A DNA stretch of 33,062 bases, taken from positions 1 through 33,062 of IMG/VR virus record IMGVR_UViG_3300032331_003484. One strand, 5' to 3'. A program made the position numbers and the translations under genes. Of this stretch, positions 8,969-17,847 are shown one piece after another; the first letter of the stretch is position 1, and every line of letters begins with the position of its first letter. The notes under the pieces are model-generated. The model was given only the letters and a program-made list of their open reading frames with translations, was not told where the DNA came from and ran no database searches. Source of the DNA: a virus.

Positions 8969-10402
8969 ATGAATTCAGAATTTAAATATTTACCTCTTGA
9001 TAAGAGGAAAAAAATCATGCTCGTAACAGACGACATACGTGTCCATAGTGGAGTAGCAACAGTTGGGAGAGAGATTGTTATACATACTGCCCAACATTTT
9101 AATTGGGTTGTAGTTGGAGGATCTATAAAACACCCAGATAGTGGTAAACGATTTGACTTATCTCAAGATACTAATGGTATATCAAATTTAACAGACTCAT
9201 CAGTTATTTTATATCCAGTTGATGGATATGGTACTCAAGAATTAATTAGACATTTAATTGAACTTGAAAAACCAGATGCAATAATGTTAATTACTGATCC
9301 TCGTTATTTCACTCATATTTTCCAAATGGAAAGTGAAATAAGAAAAAAAATACCTATCACATACTTAAACATTTGGGATGACTACCCAGCTCCATTATAT
9401 AATAAAGCATATTATGAAGCTTGTGATTTATTAATGGGTATTTCAAAACAAACAGTTAATATTAACAAATTAGTATTAGGTGATAAAGCTAATAATAAAA
9501 TTATAAAATATGTACCTCATGGTTTAAATCATGAAATAATGAAACCATTTGATTATAACGATCCTGAATTAGTTAAATTTAGAAAAAATTTATTTGGAAA
9601 TAAAGAATATGATTTTGTATTATTCTTTAACTCTAGAAATATTAGAAGAAAACAAATTCCGGATGCTATGTTAGCATATCGTTTATTCATAGAACAATTA
9701 CCTATTGAAAAAGCTAAAAAATGTGCTTTTGTATTACATACAGAAATTGTAAGTGAACATGGTACTGATTTAGAAGCTGTTAGAGAATTATTTCTTGAAG
9801 GTGAACAATATAATGTTTATTTCTCTACAAATAGATATAATACTCATGAAATGAATTTATTATATAACTGTAGTGATGCTCAAATATTATTAACATCAAA
9901 TGAAGGATGGGGATTAAGTTTAACTGAAGCTATATTAGCTGGTCGTCCAATTATCGCTAATGTAACAGGTGGAATGCAAGATCAAATGCGTTTTTCTAAA
10001 AACAATAAATGGGTTGATTTTGATGCTGATTTCCCTTCTAATCATAATGGCACTATAAAAGAGTGTGGAGAATGGGCGTTTCCAGTATTTCCAACTAACC
10101 GTTCACTTGTTGGTTCACCAGTTACTCCGTATATTTGGGATGACAGATGTACATCAGAAGATGCTGCTGAACAAATTATGAATGTTTATAATTTAGGAAG
10201 AGAAGAATTAAGACGTAGAGGATTAAAAGGTAGAGAATGGGCAATAAGTAAAGAAGCTGGATTTACAGGTGAATATCAAGGTGAAAGAGTAATAGAAGCT
10301 TTTGATGAATTATTTGAAACTTGGAAACCAAGAGAAAAATATGAATTGATAAATTGCAATGAAGTAAAACCAAACTCTATAAACCATAAATTAATATATT
10401 AA
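8969..10402 (+). CDS. GT-B glycosyltransferase (GT4-like)
   Basis: Predicted cytoplasmic glycosyltransferase of 477 residues. The N-terminal Rossmann half has MLVTDD and SGVATVGRE at about 17-35. The C-terminal donor-binding half has FFNSRNIRRKQIPDAMLAY at 219-237 and the diagnostic NEGWGLSLTEAILAGRPII at 311-329, where the E-x7-E motif contacts the nucleotide sugar. No membrane segment is visible. A second GT-B gene follows 14 bases later. Donor and acceptor cannot be read from sequence. Confidence 0.88.
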   Translation: MNSEFKYLPLDKRKKIMLVTDDIRVHSGVATVGREIVIHTAQHFNWVVVGGSIKHPDSGKRFDLSQDTNGISNLTDSSVILYPVDGYGTQELIRHLIELEKPDAIMLITDPRYFTHIFQMESEIRKKIPITYLNIWDDYPAPLYNKAYYEACDLLMGISKQTVNINKLVLGDKANNKIIKYVPHGLNHEIMKPFDYNDPELVKFRKNLFGNKEYDFVLFFNSRNIRRKQIPDAMLAYRLFIEQLPIEKAKKCAFVLHTEIVSEHGTDLEAVRELFLEGEQYNVYFSTNRYNTHEMNLLYNCSDAQILLTSNEGWGLSLTEAILAGRPIIANVTGGMQDQMRFSKNNKWVDFDADFPSNHNGTIKECGEWAFPVFPTNRSLVGSPVTPYIWDDRCTSEDAAEQIMNVYNLGREELRRRGLKGREWAISKEAGFTGEYQGERVIEAFDELFETWKPREKYELINCNEVKPNSINHKLIY

Positions 10403-10416
10403 AATAAAAAAATTAT

Positions 10417-11718
10417 ATGAATAAACCGTTATTTATAATTAGTAGTTGTTATGATACATACAGTGGATATGGAGCTAGAAGTCGTGATTTGATAAAAGCT
10501 ATTATTGAAACTGATAAATATGATGTTAAATTATTATCTCAAAGATGGGGAAATACACCTTGGGGATTCTGTAAAGACAACTCAGAATGGGAATTTTTAT
10601 TAAGTCATAATTTACCTAATAATCAATTACCTAAGCAACCTGAAATATGGATGCAAATTACAATCCCATCTGAATTTCAACCTGTAGGAAAATACAATAT
10701 TGGTGTAACAGCAGGTATTGAAACAACCGTATGTGCTCCTGATTGGATTGAAGGATTAAATAGAATGGATTTGAATTTAGTTTCATCTAATCATTCGAAA
10801 AAAGTATTTGAAGAAAGTAAATTTGAAAGACGTAATCAACAAACAAATCAAGTAGAAGGAATGATACAACTTCAAAAACCAATTGAAGTGTTATTTGAAG
10901 GAGCTAATTTAGATGTTTATAATGTTATAAACCAAAATCAAATTACAAACATCGAACTTGATTCAATTAAAGAAAGTTTCGCTTATCTTTTCGTAGGACA
11001 TTGGGTTCAAGGCGACTTAGGTGAAGACCGCAAAAACGTCGGCTTATTGATTAAGGCGTTTTATGAGATATTTAAAAATAAAAAGACAAAACCAGCTCTT
11101 ATTTTAAAAACATCAATGGTTGGATCATCATATATGGATAGAGAAGAAATTCTTAAACGTATTAAAATGATTAAAAAAACAGTTAACTCAAAAGACTTAC
11201 CAAACATATATCTTTTACATGGTGAATTCACAGATTCAGAAATGAATGAATTATATAATCATTCTAAAGTAAAAGCTATGATTAATCTAACTAGAGGTGA
11301 AGGATTTGGTCGCCCATTACTTGAATTTAGTTTAGTTAAAAAACCAATGATTACTACTAATTGGAGCGGACATACAGATTTCTTAAAATCAGAATTTACA
11401 ACTATGTTACCTGGTCAAATGACTAATGTTCATCCAAGTGCTGCTAATCAGTGGTTATTACAAGAAAGTCAATGGTTATCAGTAGATCAAGGTCAAGTAG
11501 GTCATTACATGAAAGATGTGTTTGAAAACTATAAAAACTATACTGAAAACGCTAAACGTCAAGCATATTATAGTAAAACAGAATTTAGTTGGGATAAAAT
11601 GAAAGATAAATTAGATGAATATTTAACTAAATCAATTCCCGAGTTCCCAAAACAAATTCAACTTAAACTTCCTCAACTTAAAAAAATCGAGTTACCTAAA
11701 CTTAAAAAAATAAATTAA
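10417..11718 (+). CDS. GT-B glycosyltransferase (GT4-like), second copy
   Basis: A 433-residue predicted glycosyltransferase. The N-terminal half starts with IISSCYDTYSGYGARSRD. The GT4-type donor-site motif is GEGFGRPLLEFSLVKKP at 294-310, followed by NWSGHTDFL. The C-terminus is an odd lysine/leucine/proline repeat (LKLPQLKKIELPKLKKIN) that looks like a tail rather than part of the fold. The last bases of the gene and the start of the next lie inside a 30-bp sequence repeated perfectly at the end of the following gene. Substrate unknown. Confidence 0.87.
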   Translation: MNKPLFIISSCYDTYSGYGARSRDLIKAIIETDKYDVKLLSQRWGNTPWGFCKDNSEWEFLLSHNLPNNQLPKQPEIWMQITIPSEFQPVGKYNIGVTAGIETTVCAPDWIEGLNRMDLNLVSSNHSKKVFEESKFERRNQQTNQVEGMIQLQKPIEVLFEGANLDVYNVINQNQITNIELDSIKESFAYLFVGHWVQGDLGEDRKNVGLLIKAFYEIFKNKKTKPALILKTSMVGSSYMDREEILKRIKMIKKTVNSKDLPNIYLLHGEFTDSEMNELYNHSKVKAMINLTRGEGFGRPLLEFSLVKKPMITTNWSGHTDFLKSEFTTMLPGQMTNVHPSAANQWLLQESQWLSVDQGQVGHYMKDVFENYKNYTENAKRQAYYSKTEFSWDKMKDKLDEYLTKSIPEFPKQIQLKLPQLKKIELPKLKKIN

Positions 11719-11732
11719 AATAAAATGGATAA
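11703..11732 (+). repeat. 30-bp direct repeat, left copy
   Basis: Covers the last codons and stop of the second GT-B gene and the ATGGATAA start of the next gene. It is identical to 12258-12287. The sequence is A-rich, so some similarity is expected, but 30 exact matches at equivalent gene junctions is notable. The two copies are 555 bases apart and bracket the 182-aa gene. Confidence 0.85.
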
Positions 11733-12273
11733 ACAATTTAATGAAGAAAAACTCATTGAAATATTATTTCATGAAGATGTAAAAATACTAAAAAATAAAG
11801 GATTACAAGAATATTATTCTTTAGCTAATACCTTACTCACTGAATTTTTAAATCCTGAATTAAGTTATAATTATGAAAAAATTGTAAGAGATAGTGGGGA
11901 ATTAATGTTTAAAATAAAATATGAAAATGATCCTTATTTTATTATAACATTAAAGAAAGGTGGGATAAATGAAAATCATTATTGGATTTTAGATTTTTAT
12001 TTTCCTGAGAAAGAAGATGGATTTGCTAAACAAGAAGGATTAAAAGGTGAAAATTATTTAGACACTGTTTCTAAAATATTTAAAGATGAAATATTACCTT
12101 TTATAGAAAAAAATCAATATCCTATATTATATTTCAAAGCATATTCTAATGATAGTTATGGAAATTTAAGGATGAAGGTTTTCACTAAAATAGTAGATAA
12201 ATTTATAAATAAAAACACATTTGATGTAGAAAAAAGATCAAATGAATTTGTAATAACTAAAAAAATAAATTAA
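11725..12273 (+). CDS. Hypothetical protein (182 aa), flanked by direct repeats
   Basis: Not recognised. An acidic and lysine-rich soluble protein with a likely beta-sheet core (ELMFKIKYENDPYFIITLKK, then YWILDFYFPE) and a C-terminal part PILYFKAYSND...KVFTKIVDKFI. That strand followed by a long helix faintly resembles the end of acyltransferase-like phage proteins, too weakly to name. It uses ATG in the context AAAATAAAATGG and ends KKIN, like its upstream neighbour. A perfect 30-bp repeat at both its boundaries means recombination could remove it cleanly, so it may be an optional cassette. Confidence 0.75.
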   Translation: MDKQFNEEKLIEILFHEDVKILKNKGLQEYYSLANTLLTEFLNPELSYNYEKIVRDSGELMFKIKYENDPYFIITLKKGGINENHYWILDFYFPEKEDGFAKQEGLKGENYLDTVSKIFKDEILPFIEKNQYPILYFKAYSNDSYGNLRMKVFTKIVDKFINKNTFDVEKRSNEFVITKKIN

Positions 12274-12287
12274 AATAAAATGGATAA
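12258..12287 (+). repeat. 30-bp direct repeat, right copy
   Basis: Identical to 11703-11732. Covers the final codons and stop of the 182-aa gene and the ATGGATAA start of the zinc-ribbon gene. A related but imperfect version occurs at the gp44/81-aa gene junction near 6680-6700. Confidence 0.85.
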
Positions 12288-12753
12288 TTTAATAATATGC
12301 AAAAGGTGCGACTCAGACGCATGTATGGAAACTGAACCATATAGTGGTATAAAATCATATCACTGTATGGGGTGTGGTTTTACCACAACAACTTTAATGA
12401 AAGAAGGTGAAGCGTTCTTAGAAGAACAAAAAGAAATTTTACCTGAATTGTATAAAGACTTAATGTTTACAGACGATGAAGGAAAAATTTGGATGCCTTC
12501 ATCTGTAAATTCACCTGAACAAGGAATGATATTTGCTAATGGTACAGGAGCAGATTTGTGGAAATGGTCAGCTGTAAAAGCAGTACCTGTATTAGAAGAA
12601 GAAAAAGAAAAATACCCAATAAAATCAAAACCAGGAGAATATTATAAATTCCGAATGGATATGGATACAATACAACATTTCGAAGAAGGTGATTATATGG
12701 ATGCACTAAGTCACATAGGTATCCTTCCTCAGGAAGAAAGTTTGGAAGATTAA
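12280..12753 (+). CDS. Zinc-ribbon protein (157 aa), function unknown
   Basis: The N-terminus has two CxxC knuckles, C7/C10 and C29/C32 (with an extra C15), giving a small zinc ribbon. The remainder is acidic with a conserved-looking WMPSSVNSPEQGMIF segment and a C-terminal acidic tail. I recognise this as a phage-conserved architecture but know no established function. It follows the preceding gene by 6 bases. The likely -33 box for the next promoter lies inside its last codons. Confidence 0.75.
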   Translation: MDNLIICKRCDSDACMETEPYSGIKSYHCMGCGFTTTTLMKEGEAFLEEQKEILPELYKDLMFTDDEGKIWMPSSVNSPEQGMIFANGTGADLWKWSAVKAVPVLEEEKEKYPIKSKPGEYYKFRMDMDTIQHFEEGDYMDALSHIGILPQEESLED

Positions 12754-12772
12754 AAATAAGGTATTATATTTG
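12741..12772 (+). promoter_or_regulatory. Bacteroidota-type promoter before the 85-aa gene and GT2 gene
   Basis: TTTG at 12741-12744, a 20-base spacer, then TATATTTG at 12765-12772. This -7 box matches TAnnTTTG perfectly and is the best example in the window. The next start codon is 12787. The element probably drives the glycan island from 12787 onward (inference). Confidence 0.65.
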
Positions 12773-12786
12773 GAGTAAATAATAAT

Positions 12787-13044
12787 ATGATAGAAAGACA
12801 CCAATACATTGAAATGATTAAAACGGGTAATTTTGACATGAATATATTTTATGAATACTACTCCGAGTTTAATAAGAATGAGCTATTTAAGTTTCCAATC
12901 AATGAATTTAATATGTTATTTAATAATTATATTAATATCATTGGAGTTAATGGTGCCATTAGTACAATTCGAAATTATTATGATAATAAATTCAATATTA
13001 TCACTTTGTCAGATAAAGAAGGAAAATTAATAAATGTTTTTTAA
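12787..13044 (+). CDS. Small hypothetical protein (85 aa)
   Basis: Not recognised. An 85-residue protein rich in Asn, Ile, Tyr and Phe, largely helical by eye (IEMIKTGNFDMNIFYEYYSEF). No cysteine motif or membrane segment. First gene after a good promoter-like element and followed by a glycosyltransferase start 2 bases after its stop, so it is probably the first gene of that transcript. Confidence 0.65.
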   Translation: MIERHQYIEMIKTGNFDMNIFYEYYSEFNKNELFKFPINEFNMLFNNYINIIGVNGAISTIRNYYDNKFNIITLSDKEGKLINVF

Positions 13045-13046
13045 AT

Positions 13047-13679
13047 ATGAAAATAAGTTACGGAATAACAGTTAAAGATGAAATAGTAGAAATTCAACAT
13101 TTGTTAACTTTTCTTTTAAAGAATAAGAGACAACAAGATGAAATCGTTATATTATTTGATAGCATAAATGGTTCTTCATCAGTTGAAGAATATTTACGAG
13201 CAAACTCAATAAATGATGATTGTGGGTTTAAATGGTATCCATATCCGTTTAATGGTCACTTTGCTGATTTAAAAAATTATTTAAGTAGTTGGTGTACTGG
13301 TGATTATATATTCCAAATAGATGCGGATGAGTTACCGAATGAAACGTTAATTGAGATGTTGCCGGATCTTTTAAGTCGAAACACTAATTGCGAAGTATTG
13401 TTAGTTCCTAGAGTCAATACAGTAGATGGATTAACTCAAGATCATATACAACAATGGGGTTGGTCGGTTAATGAGTCTGGATGGGTAAATTGGCCAGACT
13501 ACCAATGGAGAATTTATAAAAATAGTAAAGATATTAAATGGATGAATAAAGTTCATGAAAAATTGCATGGATTTAAAACTTGGAGTCTAATACCTGAAAT
13601 GGAAAAATTAGCACTTTATCATCATAAAACTATTAAGCGACAAGAAAAACAAAATAATTTTTACAACACATTATGCTGA
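13047..13679 (+). CDS. GT-A glycosyltransferase (GT2-like)
   Basis: Predicted glycosyltransferase of 210 residues. It has the N-terminal GT-A strand ISYGITVKDE, then QDEIVILFDS. The metal-binding DxD region is IFQIDADELP near 93-102, and the acceptor part ends YHHKTIKRQEKQNNFYNT. Immediately past the stop, a +1 frame continues for about 21 codons (HYADFYEVIFSEYQVG...) to a TAA abutting the next ATG. The annotated end may thus be a frameshifted one (see findings). Confidence 0.85.
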   Translation: MKISYGITVKDEIVEIQHLLTFLLKNKRQQDEIVILFDSINGSSSVEEYLRANSINDDCGFKWYPYPFNGHFADLKNYLSSWCTGDYIFQIDADELPNETLIEMLPDLLSRNTNCEVLLVPRVNTVDGLTQDHIQQWGWSVNESGWVNWPDYQWRIYKNSKDIKWMNKVHEKLHGFKTWSLIPEMEKLALYHHKTIKRQEKQNNFYNTLC

Positions 13680-13734
13680 TTTTTATGAAGTAATATTTAG
13701 TGAATATCAAGTTGGATTATTAAAAAAGAAATAA

Positions 13735-14673
13735 ATGAAAAAAATACTAATCACAGGAGGAGCAGGTTACTTAGGCTCAGTATTAACAGAGGTATTACTT
13801 AATAAAGGATACCAAGTAACAGTTTTAGATAACTTAACATACAAACAAACATCAGTAGCTCCATTTACTTATCATCCTAATTTCGATTTTATATTAGGTG
13901 ATGTAACTAATGAATTACTACTAAAATCATTAGTAGAAAAACATGATGTAATAATCCCATTAGCAGCAATTGTAGGAATGCCAGCTTGTGAAGCTAATCC
14001 TGAATTAACAGTTAAAGTTAATTATCTACAAGTAAAAAATATTACTAAATGGATTACTAAAGATCAAATGTTATTAGTTCCAAATACTAATAGTCAATAC
14101 GGTTCATCATCAGAAATAATAACGGAAGATAGTCTATTTAAACCACTATCATTATATGCTCAAACAAAATGCGACGCTGAAAAGGCAGTGCTAGAATCAG
14201 GTAATGGTATAACTTTACGATTAGCAACTGTATTTGGTATGTCATATAGAATGCGAATGGATTTATTAGTTAATGACTTTGTTTACAAATCAATAGTAGA
14301 TAAATATCTAGTATTATTTGAATCACATTTTATTCGTAATTACATTCATGTAAGAGATGTAGCGAATGTTTTCTTATTCATGATTGAAAATTATAATAAA
14401 TGTAATAATAATGCGTTTAATGTTGGTTTATCATCAGCCAATTGCACTAAACTAGAATTAACTCAAATTATCCAAAAATATATTCCTGATTTAGTAATTG
14501 TTCAAAATGAATTTAAAAAAGATTTTGATCAAAGAAATTATAGAGTTTCTAATAAAAAGTTGGAATCTCAAGGATGGTTACCTATATTCTCGTTAGAAGA
14601 TGGTATTCAAGAATTAATTAAAGGATATCAATTAATTAACAAATTTAAAAATAAAGATTTTACAAACTTATGA
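13735..14673 (+). CDS. NAD-dependent epimerase/dehydratase (extended SDR)
   Basis: Sugar-nucleotide modifying enzyme of 312 residues. The Rossmann motif GGAGYLG is at 8-14, the acidic NAD ribose binder is D32, and the segment PLAAIVGMPACEANPELT (76-92) is typical of epimerases in polysaccharide clusters. The active site is NSQYG followed by Y141-x3-K145. The motif does not look like the TDE triad of 4,6-dehydratases, so epimerase or oxidoreductase activity on an NDP-sugar is more likely. The stop overlaps the radical SAM start by 4 bases (ATGA). Confidence 0.88.
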   Translation: MKKILITGGAGYLGSVLTEVLLNKGYQVTVLDNLTYKQTSVAPFTYHPNFDFILGDVTNELLLKSLVEKHDVIIPLAAIVGMPACEANPELTVKVNYLQVKNITKWITKDQMLLVPNTNSQYGSSSEIITEDSLFKPLSLYAQTKCDAEKAVLESGNGITLRLATVFGMSYRMRMDLLVNDFVYKSIVDKYLVLFESHFIRNYIHVRDVANVFLFMIENYNKCNNNAFNVGLSSANCTKLELTQIIQKYIPDLVIVQNEFKKDFDQRNYRVSNKKLESQGWLPIFSLEDGIQELIKGYQLINKFKNKDFTNL

Positions 14674-16202
14674 TAGACGTATTATTTATATCACCAGGAA
14701 ATTCTAATGGTATTTATCAAGATTTAGCAAATAAATATGCTGCTATTGAACCACCAACTTGGGCTTTACTTTTAGCTCAATCGTGTAGATCAGTAGGATA
14801 TACAGTGTCACTTATTGATGTTAATGCTGAACAATTAAATAAAGAAATTGTAGCTGAACGAATTAAAAATATTAACCCTCGTCTAATATGCTTTGTAGTT
14901 TATGGACAAAATGTAAATTCAGGCACAGTGAATATGAGTGGAGCTATTTACTTATCTAATTATCTTAAAGATATAGGTGTAAATATTCCTATTAGTTATA
15001 TTGGTTCATATGTGCAAGCCGTTCCTGTTAAAGCATTAAAAGAAGAACCATCTATTGATTTTGCATTTACTAATGAAGGAGTATATGCTTTAAGAAACAT
15101 ATTAGCTGAAAAAACAATTGATACTAATAATTTAGATCATATTAAAGGAATTGTTTGGAAAAAAAATGGAATCCCTAAGATTAACCCAGCAGAAAGAGTA
15201 GTACCTAATGAATTAATGGATGTTGACCTTCCAGGATATGCTTGGGATTTACTTCCAATGAAAGAAAAACCACTTGATTTATATAGAGCTCCTATGTGGC
15301 ATGCTGAATATGATCAAAATAAAAGATCACCATATGCCGCTATTCAAACATCATTAGGATGCCAGTTTGGGTGTGATTTCTGTATGATTAATATATTAAA
15401 TAGAAATGATGAAGAAGAAATAGGAGTAGCTGGAAATTATAGTAATATGCGCTATTGGTCACCAGAATTTATTATTAAAGAATTTGATAAATTGGTTGAA
15501 TTAGGAGTTCATACTATTAAGATTACAGATGAAATGTTTCTATTAAATAGAAAATATTATGTTCCTCTTTGTGAAATGTTAAGAGACAGAGGATATGGTA
15601 AGTTTCTTAGAATGTGGGCTTATTCAAGAGTAGATACTGTTAGACGTCCTGACTTACTTTCATTAGTTAGAGAAGCAGGTATTAAATGGTTAGCTCTAGG
15701 AATTGAAAGTGGAGATAAATCCGTTCGTTTGGAAGTGTCTAAAGGTAAATTTGAAGATGTTGATATTGATAAAGTAATTGAACAAGTACATGCCGCTGAC
15801 ATTGAAGTAATGGCAAATTACATCTTTGGACTACCAGGAGATACTAAAGAAAGTATGCAAAAAACTTTGGAATTGTCTAAAGAATTATGTACATTCGGAT
15901 GGAATGCATATGCGGCAATGGCCTTACCTGGAAGTAAGTTATATAAAGACGCTGTATTAAATGGTATCCAATTACCTGATACTTATGAAGGATATTCATT
16001 TCATGGATATGATACATTACCACTTCCAACAGAAACTTTATCCCCGGCTGAAGTATTGGAATTTAGAGATAAAGCTTTTGATGAATATCACTCATATCCT
16101 TTATTTTTAGAAAAAGTAAAAAATAAATTTGGGCAAATAGCCGTTGATAATATATTAGAAATGTTAAAAATAAAAATAAAAAGAAAAATATGTATACAGT
16201 AA
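14670..16202 (+). CDS. Radical SAM protein with N-terminal B12-binding-like domain
   Basis: 510-residue radical SAM enzyme. The N-terminal 170 residues resemble the cobalamin-binding-like domain of B12/radical-SAM proteins, but I see no DxHxxG motif, so cobalamin binding is doubtful. The core begins YAAIQTSLGCQFGCDFCMI with the cluster-binding C231-x3-C235-x2-C238. It continues with KITDEMF, LALGIESGD (SAM-contacting strand) and ANYIFGLPGDT. This generates 5'-deoxyadenosyl radicals and releases 5'-deoxyadenosine and methionine. Substrate is unknown; neighbours suggest sugar or glycan chemistry. Overlaps genes on both sides. Confidence 0.88.
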   Translation: MIDVLFISPGNSNGIYQDLANKYAAIEPPTWALLLAQSCRSVGYTVSLIDVNAEQLNKEIVAERIKNINPRLICFVVYGQNVNSGTVNMSGAIYLSNYLKDIGVNIPISYIGSYVQAVPVKALKEEPSIDFAFTNEGVYALRNILAEKTIDTNNLDHIKGIVWKKNGIPKINPAERVVPNELMDVDLPGYAWDLLPMKEKPLDLYRAPMWHAEYDQNKRSPYAAIQTSLGCQFGCDFCMINILNRNDEEEIGVAGNYSNMRYWSPEFIIKEFDKLVELGVHTIKITDEMFLLNRKYYVPLCEMLRDRGYGKFLRMWAYSRVDTVRRPDLLSLVREAGIKWLALGIESGDKSVRLEVSKGKFEDVDIDKVIEQVHAADIEVMANYIFGLPGDTKESMQKTLELSKELCTFGWNAYAAMALPGSKLYKDAVLNGIQLPDTYEGYSFHGYDTLPLPTETLSPAEVLEFRDKAFDEYHSYPLFLEKVKNKFGQIAVDNILEMLKIKIKRKICIQ

Positions 16203-16885
16203 TTTTTTCCTCTAGAATGAAAGATAATCCTGATTTTGGATTACCTAATTTACTAAATTCATTTATAAAAAATACCACAGTAGATGAAAGACAAAATAGT
16301 GAATTTCTAATTAAATTTGATGAAGATGATAATATTGAAGATATTAAAAGTATATTAGATTTATATTGGAATTTAAATATAAAACCTTTCTTTTGGGAAA
16401 GACTAGGAGGAAGAAGTTCTTTACATGAGGTACAAACTTATCTATATAAATATAAAAATCCAAATTGTACTTGGATACAAGTAATAGCAGATGATTTTAT
16501 TTATACTAGACCCGGATTTGTAACAGAAATATTAAATATTCCTGATAATTATAATTATATAGGAACAGAAGCTTTTGTTTCTCCAAAAACCCAAGGTACG
16601 GCCCCTTGTTTTTCTAGAAAACTTATGGATGCTTGTTGTGGAGATTTTGGTCCTCAACCAAATTCAGATGGATTTGCTACTGGATTAAATGAAATAATGA
16701 ATCAAAAATATAATATTAATTTAGGATTAGATATTGAACCTTATTATTATAGAGTTAGTTGTAATACTAGTGAAAATTGGGATAGTTCTTTTAATAAAAT
16801 GACTAAAGATGGTTTGGATATAATATATAGTCTAATGTCTAAAAACATATATTTAAATATATTAAATGATAAAAATTATGACTAA
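16190..16885 (+). CDS. Glycosyltransferase-like protein (GT-A type)
   Basis: 231 residues, starting VIFSSRM, with an acidic strand end FLIKFDEDDN around 40-50 and a second WIQVIADDFIYTRPGF that resembles the metal/donor site of GT-A enzymes. The C-terminal part has DFGPQPNSDGFATGLNEIM. It overlaps the radical SAM gene by 13 bases and the following kinase-like gene by 8. Fold assignment is by pattern; donor and acceptor are unknown. Confidence 0.6.
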   Translation: MYTVIFSSRMKDNPDFGLPNLLNSFIKNTTVDERQNSEFLIKFDEDDNIEDIKSILDLYWNLNIKPFFWERLGGRSSLHEVQTYLYKYKNPNCTWIQVIADDFIYTRPGFVTEILNIPDNYNYIGTEAFVSPKTQGTAPCFSRKLMDACCGDFGPQPNSDGFATGLNEIMNQKYNINLGLDIEPYYYRVSCNTSENWDSSFNKMTKDGLDIIYSLMSKNIYLNILNDKNYD

Positions 16886-17846
16886 TATAACAAAATTAAA
16901 AGGTGGTTCTCTTTCTAATACATATTTAATAGAAGAAAATTTAAAAAAATATGTAAGAAAAGAAGTATCTATTTCTAAAAATAGAGAATATGGTTTTAGA
17001 AGATGGTATTCACAATTAAAAAAACTACAAAGATATTCTATATATTTTCCTGGGTTATTCCCAAATATATTAAAATACGGTATTAAAGAAGATTATGCTT
17101 ATTTTGATATGGAATATATAGAAAATTCTATTAATGCTCATGAATATCTTTTAAATGAAACTGATGAAAGTAAAATACAAAGTTTCTTTAATGAACTTAT
17201 TACAAAAATGAATTTATTACATAATATAAAAATATACTCTTGTAAAGAATCTATAGATTTATATATACGTGAAGAAGTTGAACAATCTTTAAAAGCATGT
17301 AATAATAAAATATTTTTAAAATTTATCTCAAACAATAAAATAAAATTTAATAAAGAAGAAGTTTATTCTCTTTTATATAATTTAGAAAAATATAAGATTT
17401 TACTTAATACTAGCTATAACGAAGAATATGAAACCTATTCACACGGTAATTTAACATTAGAAAATATGTTATATATTCCGAATGAAAATAGAATAGTTTT
17501 TATAGACCCTTATGAAGAGAATATAATAGATTCAAAGCTAGCAGATTACTCTCAGCTATTACAATCCTCAAATTCAAAATATGAAATTATAAATAATTTA
17601 AACTGTATTATTAATAATAATGAAGTTTTATTTGATTTACCTACTTATAAAGGTATTGAATATTTTAATCAATTATTGGAAGCTTTTTTAAAACAAGACT
17701 TAAATAATCAATCATACATGGTCGTCAAACTATTAGAAATATCACAGTTTATAAGAATGCTGCCTTTCAAACAAGATATAGATCCAAATAAAATGATAGT
17801 TTTTTATGGGTTAGCATCTAAATTATTTAACGATATAAATAATTAA
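16878..17846 (+). CDS. APH/choline-kinase-fold phosphotransferase-like protein
   Basis: 322 residues from the ATG at 16878, chosen because it has the AAAAATT-ATG context; an in-frame ATG at 16866 would add 4 residues. Kinase-fold signs: KGGSLSNTYLI (Gly-rich loop), YVRKEVS (ATP lysine K28), SHGNLTLENML at 188-198 and VFIDPYEEN with D210. The usual catalytic Asp of the H-G-D loop is Asn191 here, so activity may be altered or lost. It lies directly before the sugar-phosphate cyclase gene, and could phosphorylate a cyclitol or sugar (inference). The region is strikingly AT-rich compared with the cyclase gene. Confidence 0.65.
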   Translation: MTNITKLKGGSLSNTYLIEENLKKYVRKEVSISKNREYGFRRWYSQLKKLQRYSIYFPGLFPNILKYGIKEDYAYFDMEYIENSINAHEYLLNETDESKIQSFFNELITKMNLLHNIKIYSCKESIDLYIREEVEQSLKACNNKIFLKFISNNKIKFNKEEVYSLLYNLEKYKILLNTSYNEEYETYSHGNLTLENMLYIPNENRIVFIDPYEENIIDSKLADYSQLLQSSNSKYEIINNLNCIINNNEVLFDLPTYKGIEYFNQLLEAFLKQDLNNQSYMVVKLLEISQFIRMLPFKQDIDPNKMIVFYGLASKLFNDINN

Positions 17847-17847
17847 A

